Below are positions 15,575-23,591 of a stretch of 62,383 nt of DNA, one piece after another. The position numbers and the translations under genes are program-made. Positions within the stretch are counted from its first letter, which is position 1. Every line of letters starts with the position of its first letter. This stretch comes from Pseudarthrobacter sp. NamE5 (GTDB lineage: Bacteria > Actinomycetota > Actinomycetes > Actinomycetales > Micrococcaceae), in assembly GCF_005796225.1 (NCBI RefSeq), contig NZ_VAHO01000020.1:1-62383 (forward strand). Reading direction: 5' to 3'. The notes under the pieces are model-generated. The model was not told where the DNA came from. It made no database searches and worked only from the letters and a program-made list of their open reading frames with translations.

Positions 15575-17910
15575 TAGTCGTCGTTGTTTCCGTTGCCGTT
15601 CCCGTTGCCATTGCCGCTCGGCTGGGGTGCGGGGGCGGGTGCTGCCGGCGCAGAGGGTGCAGGAGCCGGGGCCTGTGTAGCCCGCGGTGCCTGAGGTGCC
15701 GTCGTGGCGGGGGACGTGTTCCGCGTGGCGCCGCCGTTCAGCAGGTTGCCCGGCGGTGCCGGGAAGGGATCCGTGCCGAAGGCTGGGGCAATGCGGGACA
15801 TAAAGTTCGAGAACATGGGCCCGGCGATCATGTAGCCGTCAATGCCTTGGTAGTACTTTCCGTTCACGGTGATGTTCTGGCCGGCGCGATCCTGGGCACC
15901 CAGCGGGTCGCCGAACCAGGCGGCTGTTGCAAGGCCGGTGGTGTGGCCAACAACCCAGGTGGAGCCGTTGTTATTGGACGTACCGGTCTTTGCTCCGATG
16001 GGGAAGTTCGTCCGGGTGGAGATCCGGGGCTGGATCAGCGACCCTGAGCCGCGGTTCAGCACTTCCTGCAGGGCGTAGTTCACGCCGCGGGCAACCTCGG
16101 GCTTGAGGGCGTCGCGGCAGTTTGTGGACTGGGCCGGCAGCGTGGCGCCGGTCTGGTCCGTCACTGACGTGATAGCGATGGCTTCACAGAACTTCCCGTC
16201 ATTCGCGAACGTTGCGAAGGCGCTGGCCATGGTCAGCGGGGACGTTTGCGTGGAACCAAGCAGGTTGCCCAGCAGGGACATGTCGATCTTCGGATTGGGC
16301 TCGGAACCGTCTGCCGAGGGAAGGCCGCTGTGGAGGCCGACCGAGTCAACCACCTTTTGGATGCCGCAGAAGTCTAACTGCGCTGCTGACGCGAAGGTCA
16401 CGGTGTTGATGGAGTTGTAGAGGCCCTCCAGGACTGACAGCGGGCGGTACCACTGCGGTTCCGCGTTCTGGAGGTCGTCAGCTGTTCCGAGGCCCTGGTT
16501 CTTCTGCGCGGTGCTGTAGCCGCCGGTCACCTTGCCGCAGGTGTGGCGCCAGGGGAAGCTTAGCGGGTAGACGCGCTGGGCCGAGTTCACCACCGTGTTC
16601 ATGGGCTTGCCCTCGTTGAGCCACTCGGCGAACGTGAACGGCTTCATGGTGGAGCCGGGCTGGGCGCCGCCCAGGCCGTTGAGGTCGTTGCCGTCCTTGT
16701 CCAGCTTGTCCACGTTGAAGTTCACCTGGGAGTCAAAGGAGCCCTCGGCAGGCAGGAAGGTGGTGTTCTGCGCCATCGAAATGATCTTGCCGGAGTTCGG
16801 CTGCACGGACACCAGGGCAGCGCCCCACTTGTCCGGGTTGGCGCCGGCGGAGGCGTTGACCTGCTCCTGGGCGGCAGCCTGGGCGTTCGGGTCGAGGGTG
16901 GTGGTGATGGTCAGGCCACCGCCGTAGATGAGGCGCTTCCGCTCATCAAGGTCCGCGCCGTAGGCGGGGTTGTTCTCCAGCAGATGCAGGACGTAGTCGC
17001 AGAAGTAGGGTGCTGTGGACGCGTAGGCGCAGCCCTGGCGTGCCGGGGTGACCTTGGTTTCCACGGGTGTAGCGACGGCGGCTTCGTAATCAGCCTGGGT
17101 GATTTTGCCCTGGTCCCGCATCAGGGTCAGAACCAGGTCGCGGCGCTGCTTGGAGCTTTCCGGATTGTTGATGGGGTCGAAGGCGGACGGGCTGTTCACC
17201 AACCCGGCCAGCAGCGCCGCCTGGGGCAGGGTGAGGTCCTTGGCAGTGGTGCTGAAGAAGAACTTGGAGGCAGCCTCCACCCCGTAGGCGTCGCGGTTAA
17301 AGAAGACGATGTTCAGGTAGCCCTCAAGGATCTGTTCCTTGGAGAACTCCTTTTCCAGCGCGATGGCGAGCTTCATCTCGCGGAGCTTGTCGCCCACGCC
17401 TTTGTTGACACCGTTGAGCTTGATCTGGTCCTCGTTGCCCTCAGCGGCGAGGTTGGCGTTGAGGACGTTGTTCACATACTGCTGGGTGATGGTGGAGGCA
17501 CCCTGCCTGTTGCCGCGGGCTGTGCTGACCAGCGCACGGAGGATACCGGTGGTGTCCACCCCGCCATGCTCATAAAAACGGCTGTCCTCGACGGCGATGA
17601 CAGCTTCCTTCATGAACGGCGAGATCTGGTCCAGGGCAACCTTGGTGCGGTTTTCCGTGTAGACGTTGGCGATCTCGCTGCCGTCCGCCGCCAGGATCCT
17701 GGTGGTCTGGTTGGGCGGATCCACCTTCAGCTCAGCAGGGAGGGTGTCGAAAAACTCGATCGAACCACTGGCCGCACTGCCGGAAACTGCCGCCGCCGGA
17801 ACCAGCAGGCCTGCTACCAGGACACCGCAAATTGCACTCACGCCAAGGAAAACAAGGATCTTACCGAGGGTGGTGGCAGTGTCGAATAATGGGTTCGTAC
17901 GAGTCGCCAT
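15574..17910 (-). CDS. Bifunctional class A penicillin-binding protein (PonA2-like)
   Basis: A 778-residue peptidoglycan synthase: short cytoplasmic N-terminus, one membrane helix (about 17-45), glycosyltransferase-51 domain (catalytic Glu in VEDSRFYEH, E108; STITQQ at 140-145), then a transpeptidase domain with STMK (Ser420, Lys423), SIN (500-502) and KTGT (from Lys641). No PASTA domain is seen, unlike PonA2 of mycobacteria. The C-terminus is a Pro/Ala-rich disordered tail ending in GN repeats, probably spanning the wall. MATRTNPL (ATG 17910) is chosen because upstream codons reach into the DUF4177 promoter region. It is co-transcribed with the metallophosphoesterase. Confidence 0.93.
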   Translation of the reverse strand: MATRTNPLFDTATTLGKILVFLGVSAICGVLVAGLLVPAAAVSGSAASGSIEFFDTLPAELKVDPPNQTTRILAADGSEIANVYTENRTKVALDQISPFMKEAVIAVEDSRFYEHGGVDTTGILRALVSTARGNRQGASTITQQYVNNVLNANLAAEGNEDQIKLNGVNKGVGDKLREMKLAIALEKEFSKEQILEGYLNIVFFNRDAYGVEAASKFFFSTTAKDLTLPQAALLAGLVNSPSAFDPINNPESSKQRRDLVLTLMRDQGKITQADYEAAVATPVETKVTPARQGCAYASTAPYFCDYVLHLLENNPAYGADLDERKRLIYGGGLTITTTLDPNAQAAAQEQVNASAGANPDKWGAALVSVQPNSGKIISMAQNTTFLPAEGSFDSQVNFNVDKLDKDGNDLNGLGGAQPGSTMKPFTFAEWLNEGKPMNTVVNSAQRVYPLSFPWRHTCGKVTGGYSTAQKNQGLGTADDLQNAEPQWYRPLSVLEGLYNSINTVTFASAAQLDFCGIQKVVDSVGLHSGLPSADGSEPNPKIDMSLLGNLLGSTQTSPLTMASAFATFANDGKFCEAIAITSVTDQTGATLPAQSTNCRDALKPEVARGVNYALQEVLNRGSGSLIQPRISTRTNFPIGAKTGTSNNNGSTWVVGHTTGLATAAWFGDPLGAQDRAGQNITVNGKYYQGIDGYMIAGPMFSNFMSRIAPAFGTDPFPAPPGNLLNGGATRNTSPATTAPQAPRATQAPAPAPSAPAAPAPAPQPSGNGNGNGNGNNDD

Positions 17911-17947
17911 GTTTTCCACTTTACCGGCAAGGACTAGTCTTTCTCTC

Positions 17948-18103
17948 ATGACCAAATGGGAGTACGCGACGATTCCGCTCATTATTCACGCCACAAAGCA
18001 GATTCTCGACCAGTGGGGAGACGACGGCTGGGAGCTGGTCCAGGTGGTCCCCGGCCCCGACGGCAACGGCTTGGTCGCCTACCTCAAGAGGGAGAAGCAG
18101 TAG
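17948..18103 (+). CDS. DUF4177 family small protein
   Basis: A 51-residue protein with the DUF4177 layout: WEYATIP strand, helix, GDDGWELVQVVPG, then a last strand. M. tuberculosis has an equivalent small gene (Rv3678A) in the same position beside the RidA gene. The molecular function is not known. It starts 37 bases from the divergent PBP start, so both promoters must lie in that short gap or inside the genes. The RidA gene begins one base after its stop. Confidence 0.78.
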   Translation: MTKWEYATIPLIIHATKQILDQWGDDGWELVQVVPGPDGNGLVAYLKREKQ

Positions 18104-18104
18104 C

Positions 18105-18629
18105 ATGAGCACCTCCGCAGAAGCCCAGTCTGCAGCACCTGTTTCCGCTGTTGAGCAGCGGCTTGCGGACCTCGGTCTCGCCCTTCCGGAAGTCGCCGCC
18201 CCAGTAGCCGCCTACGTCCCCGCCGTAATCTCCGGCAGCCACGTCTACACCTCCGGACAGTTGCCCTTCGTCAACGGAAAACTTCCGGCAACCGGGAAGG
18301 TGTCGGCAGGAACCGAAGGTTTTGCTGACGAACCCACCGTTTCCCCCGAGGACGCCCAGCGGTACGCAGCCATTTGCGCCGTCAACGCGCTGGCCGCCGT
18401 CAAGAGCGTCATCGGCGACCTTGACCGCATCACCCGCGTCGTCAAGGTTGTGGGATTCGTCTCTTCCGACCCGTCCTTCACGGGGCAGCCCGGCGTCATC
18501 AACGGAGCCTCCGAACTGCTGGGACGCGTCCTCGGTGACGCGGGCCAGCACGCCCGGTCCGCCGTCGGCGTCTCTGTCCTGCCGCTCGATTCTCCGGTAG
18601 AGGTCGAACTGATAGCGGAATTCAGCTAG
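18105..18629 (+). CDS. RidA/YjgF family protein
   Basis: A 174-residue member of the RidA superfamily, whose archetype hydrolyses reactive enamine/imine intermediates released by PLP enzymes. The fold signatures are present: SGSHVYTSGQLPF near the N-terminal third, CAVNALAAVKSVIGDLDRI in the helix, and ARSAVGVSVLPLDSPVEVE at the end. The Arg contributing to the active site in RidA proper corresponds to the A-R-S-A-V-G segment. It is longer than the roughly 130 residues of archetypal RidA because of an N-terminal extension, as in the YjgF-like Rv3678c group. It is translationally linked with DUF4177 upstream. Confidence 0.88.
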   Translation: MSTSAEAQSAAPVSAVEQRLADLGLALPEVAAPVAAYVPAVISGSHVYTSGQLPFVNGKLPATGKVSAGTEGFADEPTVSPEDAQRYAAICAVNALAAVKSVIGDLDRITRVVKVVGFVSSDPSFTGQPGVINGASELLGRVLGDAGQHARSAVGVSVLPLDSPVEVELIAEFS

Positions 18630-18644
18630 GGCCGGTCGTTTCCC

Positions 18645-19556
18645 TTGCCTCACCTCGCCCGACGGCTCTTTGCACTTCCCCAGGACCTTGAAGGGGCGGC
18701 CCAGAGCTGGCTCGAACACGGTGAGCGGACGCCCCGGGCGGCGCGCCTGGCGTCCTCGGTGGTGCTGCTGCGCGATTCACCCACGGGTTTGGAGACCTGG
18801 CTGGCTTACCGGCCAGGTTCCTCCCCGCTGGGGGTTCTCGCGTTTCCCGGCGGTTCGCTTGATGCTGCCGACGACGACCCTGTCGGCTGGCTGGGTCCGT
18901 CACCGCAGCATTGGGCTGAGCAAATGGGAACGGACGACGTCGGGCTGGCGCGCCGGCACGTGCTGGGCGCCATCCGCGAACTCTTCGAGGAGACCGGCGT
19001 CCTGCTTGCCGGCTCCGATATGGCCAGCACGGTCGAAGCGACCTCAACGCCTGACTGGATGCGCGCCCGCCTGGCTGTTGCCGAGCAGGAAAAGACGTTT
19101 TCCGAAGTGCTGGCGAAGCGCGGCCTGTCAGTACGCACCGACCTGTTGAAATCCCTGGTCAACTGGCGCACCCCGGACTTCGCCCACCGCCGGTTCGACA
19201 CCCGCTATTTTGCCGCGACCGTGCCGCTGAACCAGCAGCCCACCCTGCTTGAGGGCAAAGGCATCTGGGGCCGGTGGGTGAACGCTGCCGAGGTCATTGC
19301 GGGACGCGACACCACCGCGCTCGGGGATGAAGTGGGCCAGGACAACACGGTGGGCCGCACCCTGGGGGAACTCCTGGTTCCCGGCTCTGAGATCATGCTC
19401 GAAAAGATGGCAATGGCCAACGGTTGCATCGCGTACCTGAGTTACAAGCGCAAGGCCCACGTCTACCAGCCGGTTCTAGTGGAAGAAGACGGCAAGCTGA
19501 TGCTCGAGGTCGAAGCCGCCAAGACCACCCCTGACGACCCGCAGCGCGAGCGCTAA
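18645..19556 (+). CDS. Nudix hydrolase (NUDT7/19-like)
   Basis: A 303-residue Nudix protein. LAFPGGSLD lies near residue 65 and the Nudix helix IRELFEETGVLL near 108; the distance between them is larger than usual because of an insertion with GWLGPSPQHWAEQMG, as in NUDT19-like enzymes acting on CoA or similar nucleotides. The long C-terminal region contains a second conserved half. The TTG at 18645 is the only start giving the complete N-terminus; no strong ribosome binding site is visible, so the start is uncertain. It follows the RidA gene by 15 bases and ends overlapping the convergent small membrane-protein gene by three bases. Confidence 0.82.
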   Translation: MPHLARRLFALPQDLEGAAQSWLEHGERTPRAARLASSVVLLRDSPTGLETWLAYRPGSSPLGVLAFPGGSLDAADDDPVGWLGPSPQHWAEQMGTDDVGLARRHVLGAIRELFEETGVLLAGSDMASTVEATSTPDWMRARLAVAEQEKTFSEVLAKRGLSVRTDLLKSLVNWRTPDFAHRRFDTRYFAATVPLNQQPTLLEGKGIWGRWVNAAEVIAGRDTTALGDEVGQDNTVGRTLGELLVPGSEIMLEKMAMANGCIAYLSYKRKAHVYQPVLVEEDGKLMLEVEAAKTTPDDPQRER

Positions 19557-19741
19557 ATCCTGCGCAGGGTGGAATAGGGTCGGCTGGGCAGTGTTCCTGC
19601 GCTCCAGGGCCGGATGGAGGGCTCCGGCGGGATCTCACCGCGGCCGTCCCGGATTACCAGGACCACCGTCCCGGCTATGGCAGCCAAAGACGCAAGGCCC
19701 AGCAGGATCAACAAGACAGCCAGAGCCATAGACATCGCCAT
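19553..19741 (-). CDS. Small single-pass membrane protein, hypothetical
   Basis: A 62-residue product with one membrane helix (about residues 6-30: ALAVLLILLGLASLAAIAG...), then a basic/polar tail rich in Pro, Ser and Arg (GRGEIPPEPS to TLRRI), presumably cytoplasmic. AGAGGT lies just before the ATG at 19741, and two more in-frame ATG codons follow within five codons. I recognise no family. The gene is tail-to-tail with the Nudix gene. Confidence 0.5.
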   Translation of the reverse strand: MAMSMALAVLLILLGLASLAAIAGTVVLVIRDGRGEIPPEPSIRPWSAGTLPSRPYSTLRRI

Positions 19742-19892
19742 GCACCTCTGGTCCAATTTTACCGCCAGGCGTCCTTTACTGGCGTGGCCGGCCCCACGAC
19801 GCTCTCCCACTGAACGCGGCTTTCCCGGCGACGCTCGATCACTTCCCGTGTGTTTTCCTGAAACCCTCTCGCACCTGGCTGCCCGTGCCTCC

Positions 19893-19924
19893 GACGCAGT
19901 GCGGGAGTGACGCAGTGCGGGAGG
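19893..19924. repeat. Tandem 16-base duplication
   Basis: GACGCAGTGCGGGAGT (19893-19908) is followed at once by a copy differing only in its last base (19909-19924). It lies in the non-coding stretch between the small membrane-protein gene and the crp terminator, where I see no other feature. Confidence 0.85.
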
Positions 19925-19969
19925 GAAAGGAAAAGCAGAGGATCTGACAGAGCGTCGGGGCATCACATG

Positions 19970-19998
19970 CAAAAAGGCCGCCCCGAGGGGCGGCCTTT
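19970..19998 (-). terminator. Intrinsic terminator of crp
   Basis: On the minus strand, AAAGGCCGCCC, loop CTCG, GGGCGGCCTTT and further T residues form an 11-bp stem with a T tract, 10 bases behind the crp stop. Confidence 0.92.
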
Positions 19999-20008
19999 GC
20001 TGAAGGAA

Positions 20009-20686
20009 TTAGCGGGAGCGCTGGCGGAGCCGCTGCATGTCGAGGATGACGACGGCCCGGGCCTCCAGGCGCAGCCAGCCGCGCTGGACGAACTCGGCGA
20101 GGGCCTTATTGACGGTCTCGCGGGACGCGCCAACCAGCTGGGCCAGCTCTTCCTGGGTGAGTTCGTGGGCCACCAGGACTCCGTCCGTGGCAGGACGGCC
20201 GAAGCGGTCGGCGAGGTCCAGCAGCGCTTTGGCCACTCGGCCGGGAACATCGGAGAACACGAGGTCGGACAGTGAATCGTTGGTGCGGCGCAGGCGGCGG
20301 GCCAGGGCCTGCAGCAGCTGGGCTGAGACCTCAGGACGGCTGCGCAGGAGGTTGTTCAGGCTCTCGTTCTTGAGGCCGGCCAGGCGGGTCTCGGATACAG
20401 CCGTCGCCGTTGCGGTGCGGGGGCTCGGATCGAAGAGAGCCATCTCACCGAACAGTTCACCCGGGCCCAGGATGGCCAGGAGCGATTCGCGGCCATCAGG
20501 GGAGGTGCGTCCCAGCTTCACCTTGCCGGACACGATGAAGTACAGCTGGTCACCCTGGTCGCCCTCGCGGAATACCGATGCTCCGCGGGACAGGTCCACC
20601 TCGGTGAGCTCGTCCGTCAGCAGACGGAATGCGTCGTCGTCGAGCGTGGCGAAAAGGGGTGCTCGGCGCAGTACCTCGATGTCCAT
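20009..20686 (-). CDS. CRP/FNR family transcription factor (GlxR/Crp-like)
   Basis: A 225-residue regulator with an N-terminal cyclic-nucleotide-binding domain (FREGDQGDQLYFIVSGKVKL, then GELFGEMALFDPSPRTATATA containing the Glu/Arg cAMP contacts) and a C-terminal winged HTH (LTQEELAQLVGASRETVNKAL). Length and sequence match GlxR of Corynebacterium and Rv3676 of M. tuberculosis, global regulators binding TGTGA-N6-TCACA. ATG at 20686 is preceded by AGGAG. It is divergent from the marP gene. A matching site is present upstream of acs (25753-25768), so acs is a candidate target within this window. Confidence 0.93.
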   Translation of the reverse strand: MDIEVLRRAPLFATLDDDAFRLLTDELTEVDLSRGASVFREGDQGDQLYFIVSGKVKLGRTSPDGRESLLAILGPGELFGEMALFDPSPRTATATAVSETRLAGLKNESLNNLLRSRPEVSAQLLQALARRLRRTNDSLSDLVFSDVPGRVAKALLDLADRFGRPATDGVLVAHELTQEELAQLVGASRETVNKALAEFVQRGWLRLEARAVVILDMQRLRQRSR

Positions 20687-20871
20687 AAAATCTCCTGAGT
20701 AAAAGTATCGGCTGTGGCGCTTGTGCCATTGTTTCAGAATTTTCAATGTTCTGTGACGAACTTGGCAGGCAAGACGCCGCGGGGGGAGGCATTGGGGGCG
20801 GCACGAACCCACGGTTTATTGTCAGAGTCGGCCTCTAGAATGAAGGCTCAACTGCTTAATAAGGAGCCCTC

Positions 20872-22056
20872 GTGGTCGGCTTGACTGTCCTGGACCTGAT
20901 CCTGATCCTGGCGCTGCTGTCCTACCTGGTTCACGGGCTGCGCAATGGTTTCCTTGTCACAGCCGGGGGCATCGCAGGGTTCGCAGCCGGGGCCGTTGCC
21001 GCCTTTTTTGCAGTTCCCCTGGTCAGCGGATTTGTGCAGGACTCCGGGTGGCGGCTGACCGCCATCGTCGCGGCCGCCGTCGTACTGGTGGTCCTGGGGC
21101 ATGGCCTTGGAACCATGGTGGGGCGAAGCATTCGCGGGGTAATGCGGATCCGGCCTTTGCGGGCGGTCGACCGGCTGGTCGGCGGGGCCGTGAACCTGGT
21201 GGTTTCCGCACTGGTGATGTCAATGCTGGCCTTCAGCATCAGTTCGCTGGGTGTGCCGGTTGTGTCCCAGCAGCTGGCGGAGTCCCGGGTGATCCGCTTC
21301 ATAGACGGGCTGACTCCCGACCCCGTCAAAGCCACCATGGCGCAGCTTCGTTCCACGGTGATCGGCAACGGCATCCCCACCCTGCTGGAGGGCCTGGAGC
21401 AGGGGCCTGCGGTACCTGTGCCGAACGCCAGCACCGACACGCCCGCGTTGAACCGGGCCGCGGAGTCAGTGTTGAGGATCGCGGGAACCGCCTACCAGTG
21501 CGGCCAGAACCAGACAGGCACCGGATTCGTGGTGTCGGAGGACCGCGTGGTCACCAACGCTCATGTGGTGGCGGGCGTGTCTGAGCCAGTGGTGGAAATG
21601 CCCGACGGCGGAGCAATGCCCGGGCGGGTGGTCTATTTCGACACCAAGCACGATCTTGCGGTGCTGGCAGTGGAGGATCTTCCGGTCGGACCGCTCGCCT
21701 TGAGTCCTGACCTGCCCGGTGGCAGTCCTGCCGCCTTTGCCGGATACCCGCACGGCGGCCCCTTCCAGTCAAGGCCTGCCACTGTCCAGGACGTCACCAC
21801 GGTGCTGGTGCCGGACATTTACGGCAACAACGCTTCGCCGGAGGAGATTTACCGGCTTGCCGGCGACGTGGAACCGGGGAATTCAGGCGGGCCGCTGCTG
21901 ACGATGGAGGGGCAGGTTGCCGGTGTGATCTTCGCTAAGGCCACGGCGGATACGGACATGGGATTCGCCATCACCATGGACGACCTGAATCCCGTCGCTT
22001 CGCAGGCGGCGTCCCTGTCCTCGCCCGTGTCCTCGGGGCAGTGCATCCAAAAATAA
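20872..22056 (+). CDS. MarP-like membrane serine protease (CvpA domain plus trypsin-like domain)
   Basis: A 394-residue protein: four membrane helices of a CvpA-like domain (about residues 5-130), then a periplasmic chymotrypsin-like protease. The triad is visible: His231 (TNAHVV), Asp261 (TKHDLAVL), Ser338 (GNSGGP). Cys210 and Cys391 correspond to the disulfide pair described for mycobacterial MarP (Rv3671c), which is needed for acid resistance. The GTG at 20872 has AAGGAG upstream; TAGAAT (20836-20841) is a plausible -10. Its position beside crp, with nth and a CoA-type Nudix gene farther right, matches the Rv3671c-Rv3676 neighbourhood. It probably cleaves peptidoglycan-processing proteins under stress, by analogy. 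Confidence 0.92.
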   Translation: MVGLTVLDLILILALLSYLVHGLRNGFLVTAGGIAGFAAGAVAAFFAVPLVSGFVQDSGWRLTAIVAAAVVLVVLGHGLGTMVGRSIRGVMRIRPLRAVDRLVGGAVNLVVSALVMSMLAFSISSLGVPVVSQQLAESRVIRFIDGLTPDPVKATMAQLRSTVIGNGIPTLLEGLEQGPAVPVPNASTDTPALNRAAESVLRIAGTAYQCGQNQTGTGFVVSEDRVVTNAHVVAGVSEPVVEMPDGGAMPGRVVYFDTKHDLAVLAVEDLPVGPLALSPDLPGGSPAAFAGYPHGGPFQSRPATVQDVTTVLVPDIYGNNASPEEIYRLAGDVEPGNSGGPLLTMEGQVAGVIFAKATADTDMGFAITMDDLNPVASQAASLSSPVSSGQCIQK

Positions 22057-22068
22057 GTCCATGCGCCG

Positions 22069-22530
22069 CTAGAGGACCTCTGCCAGATAGTCGATGGCCA
22101 GCTTGTAGCCGAGCACACCTGCGCCCACGATGACCGCGGCGCAGACGGGCGACAGGTAGGAGTGGTGACGGAATTCCTCCCGCTGGTGCACATTGGTGAT
22201 GTGAACCTCGACGGCGGGAAGCTGCACCGCCGCGAGGGCGTCACGGAGTGCCACTGAGGTGTGCGTTAAGGCGCCGGCGTTGATGACGATGCCTGCTGCT
22301 TTGTTCCTGGCTGCGTGGATGACGTCGAGCAGGACGCCCTCGTGGTTGGACTGGACGCACTCCACGGTGAAGCCATGGGCTTTGGCCGCTTCCGCCGCCA
22401 GCTGCTCCACGTCCGCCAGCGTTGACGTGCCGTACTTCTCCGGCTCACGCGTTCCCAGCAGGTTCAGATTGGGTCCGTTGACCACCAGGATGGTGCGGCT
22501 GCCGGCGGTTTCTGTGGAGGCTTCAGTCAT
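22069..22530 (-). CDS. aroQ: Type II 3-dehydroquinate dehydratase
   Basis: AroQ, 153 residues, dehydrates 3-dehydroquinate in the shikimate pathway. The N-terminal VVNGPNLNLLGTREPEKYG includes the active-site Asn/Arg/Tyr region; QSNHEGVLLD, VINAGALTHTSVALRDAL and EVHITNVHQREEFRHHSY are family blocks, the last containing the catalytic His. A slightly upstream ATG (22539) exists, but MTEAS at 22530 gives the usual short N-terminal extension. It ends 13 bases from the convergent marP stop. Confidence 0.95.
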   Translation of the reverse strand: MTEASTETAGSRTILVVNGPNLNLLGTREPEKYGTSTLADVEQLAAEAAKAHGFTVECVQSNHEGVLLDVIHAARNKAAGIVINAGALTHTSVALRDALAAVQLPAVEVHITNVHQREEFRHHSYLSPVCAAVIVGAGVLGYKLAIDYLAEVL

Positions 22531-22713
22531 GGATGCCAATCTAGCGGCTGGCCCGGTTTGCCGCGCATTTTTACGGGCGGAATGCGCGGCAAACCAAGGC
22601 GGGAATGCGCCTGGACTTCGGTCACCTGCAGCAGCAGGGCGTGCTCGGGACTCAGGAGGGGCATGGGAAGGCCGACTTCGGCAAGGAAACGGCCGTTGGC
22701 AGACAGCTGCCAG

Positions 22714-23499
22714 CTAGGCAGCTACGACCCGGAGCTTGGTCGTTGCACCAAGGATCCGGCGGGCATCGGCGCCCAGGCCGGCATCAGTGATGACCTCGTC
22801 CACATCGTCGAGTGAGGCAATGGAACTAATGCCCAAAAGGCCCCACTTGGTGTGGTCTGCAAGCACCACGGTCTTGCGGGCCGCCGCCACAAAGGCGCGG
22901 TCCGTTTCCGCCTCCAGGAGGTTGGGGGTGGTGAAACCCGCCTCGGCATCCATCCCGTGGACGCCCAGGAAGAGGATATCCAGGTGCAGCTGCTTCAGGG
23001 CGCCGGTGGCGATGGGTCCTACCAGGGCGTCCGACGGTGTCCGCTCGCCGCCGATCAGGATCACCGTTGATGCGTAGCGGGCCGAACCGGACGAGGCCGC
23101 ATGGTGGAACAGGTCCGCGATCCGCACAGAGTTGGTCACCACGGTGATCCTCGGGCCGCCGGCCAGCTCCTTCGCCAGCGCCCACGTGGTGGTTCCCGCG
23201 CTCAGGCCCACGGCCATGCCCTCCGTCACCAGCCCGGCCGCTTCCACTGCAATGGCCCGCTTCTCTGCGGTCAGCTGGGTTGACTTCAGCTCGAACCCGG
23301 GCTCATGGGCGCTGGCATCACCGGGCAGCTTCGCGCCGCCGTGGATCCGCTCCAGCCGGCCGCCCTCCTCCAGCACCTCGATGTCACGGCGGACAGTCAT
23401 CAGTGAAACGCCGAGCTGCTGCGCAAGATCCGAGACGCGCACAACCCGCTCGCGCTGAAGTGCGTCCAAAATGGCCTCATGGCGTGCGACGGCGAGCAT
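22714..23499 (-). CDS. DeoR/GlpR family transcriptional regulator
   Basis: A 261-residue DeoR-family repressor. The N-terminal winged HTH (HEAILDALQRERVVRVSDLAQ, then SLMTVRRDIEVLEEGG with the recognition helix and IHGGA) is followed by a sugar-phosphate-sensing DeoRC domain (LSAGTTTWALA, VVTNSVRIADLF, GGERTPSDALVGP, LFLGVHGMDAEAGFT, VVLADHTKWG). GAAGGA upstream supports the ATG at 23499. It sits between acs and aroQ on the same strand, with no carbohydrate operon adjacent; its target is not evident here. Confidence 0.9.
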   Translation of the reverse strand: MLAVARHEAILDALQRERVVRVSDLAQQLGVSLMTVRRDIEVLEEGGRLERIHGGAKLPGDASAHEPGFELKSTQLTAEKRAIAVEAAGLVTEGMAVGLSAGTTTWALAKELAGGPRITVVTNSVRIADLFHHAASSGSARYASTVILIGGERTPSDALVGPIATGALKQLHLDILFLGVHGMDAEAGFTTPNLLEAETDRAFVAAARKTVVLADHTKWGLLGISSIASLDDVDEVITDAGLGADARRILGATTKLRVVAA

Positions 23500-23546
23500 C
23501 CGGGCTGGTCCTTCGGGCAGGGGACAGGTCTGCACCCAGCATACGG

Positions 23547-23579
23547 CGACGGCGGCACCCAAGGCGGGCACCGCCGTCG
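23547..23579. repeat. GC-rich hairpin between acs and the DeoR gene
   Basis: CGACGGCGG (23547-23555) pairs perfectly with CCGCCGTCG (23571-23579), with further pairing (CACCC with GGGCA region) inside. It lies just after the acs stop on the minus strand. No T tract follows, so it is a candidate attenuating or mRNA-stabilising hairpin rather than a clear intrinsic terminator. Confidence 0.5.
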
Positions 23580-23591
23580 TCCAGGAATTTG

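Noticed and set aside
15595..15625. GGNAAC tandem repeat near the PBP 3' end as a CRISPR-like or regulatory repeat
   Set aside because: It is coding sequence for a Gly-Asn tail of the penicillin-binding protein; units are six bases and in frame.
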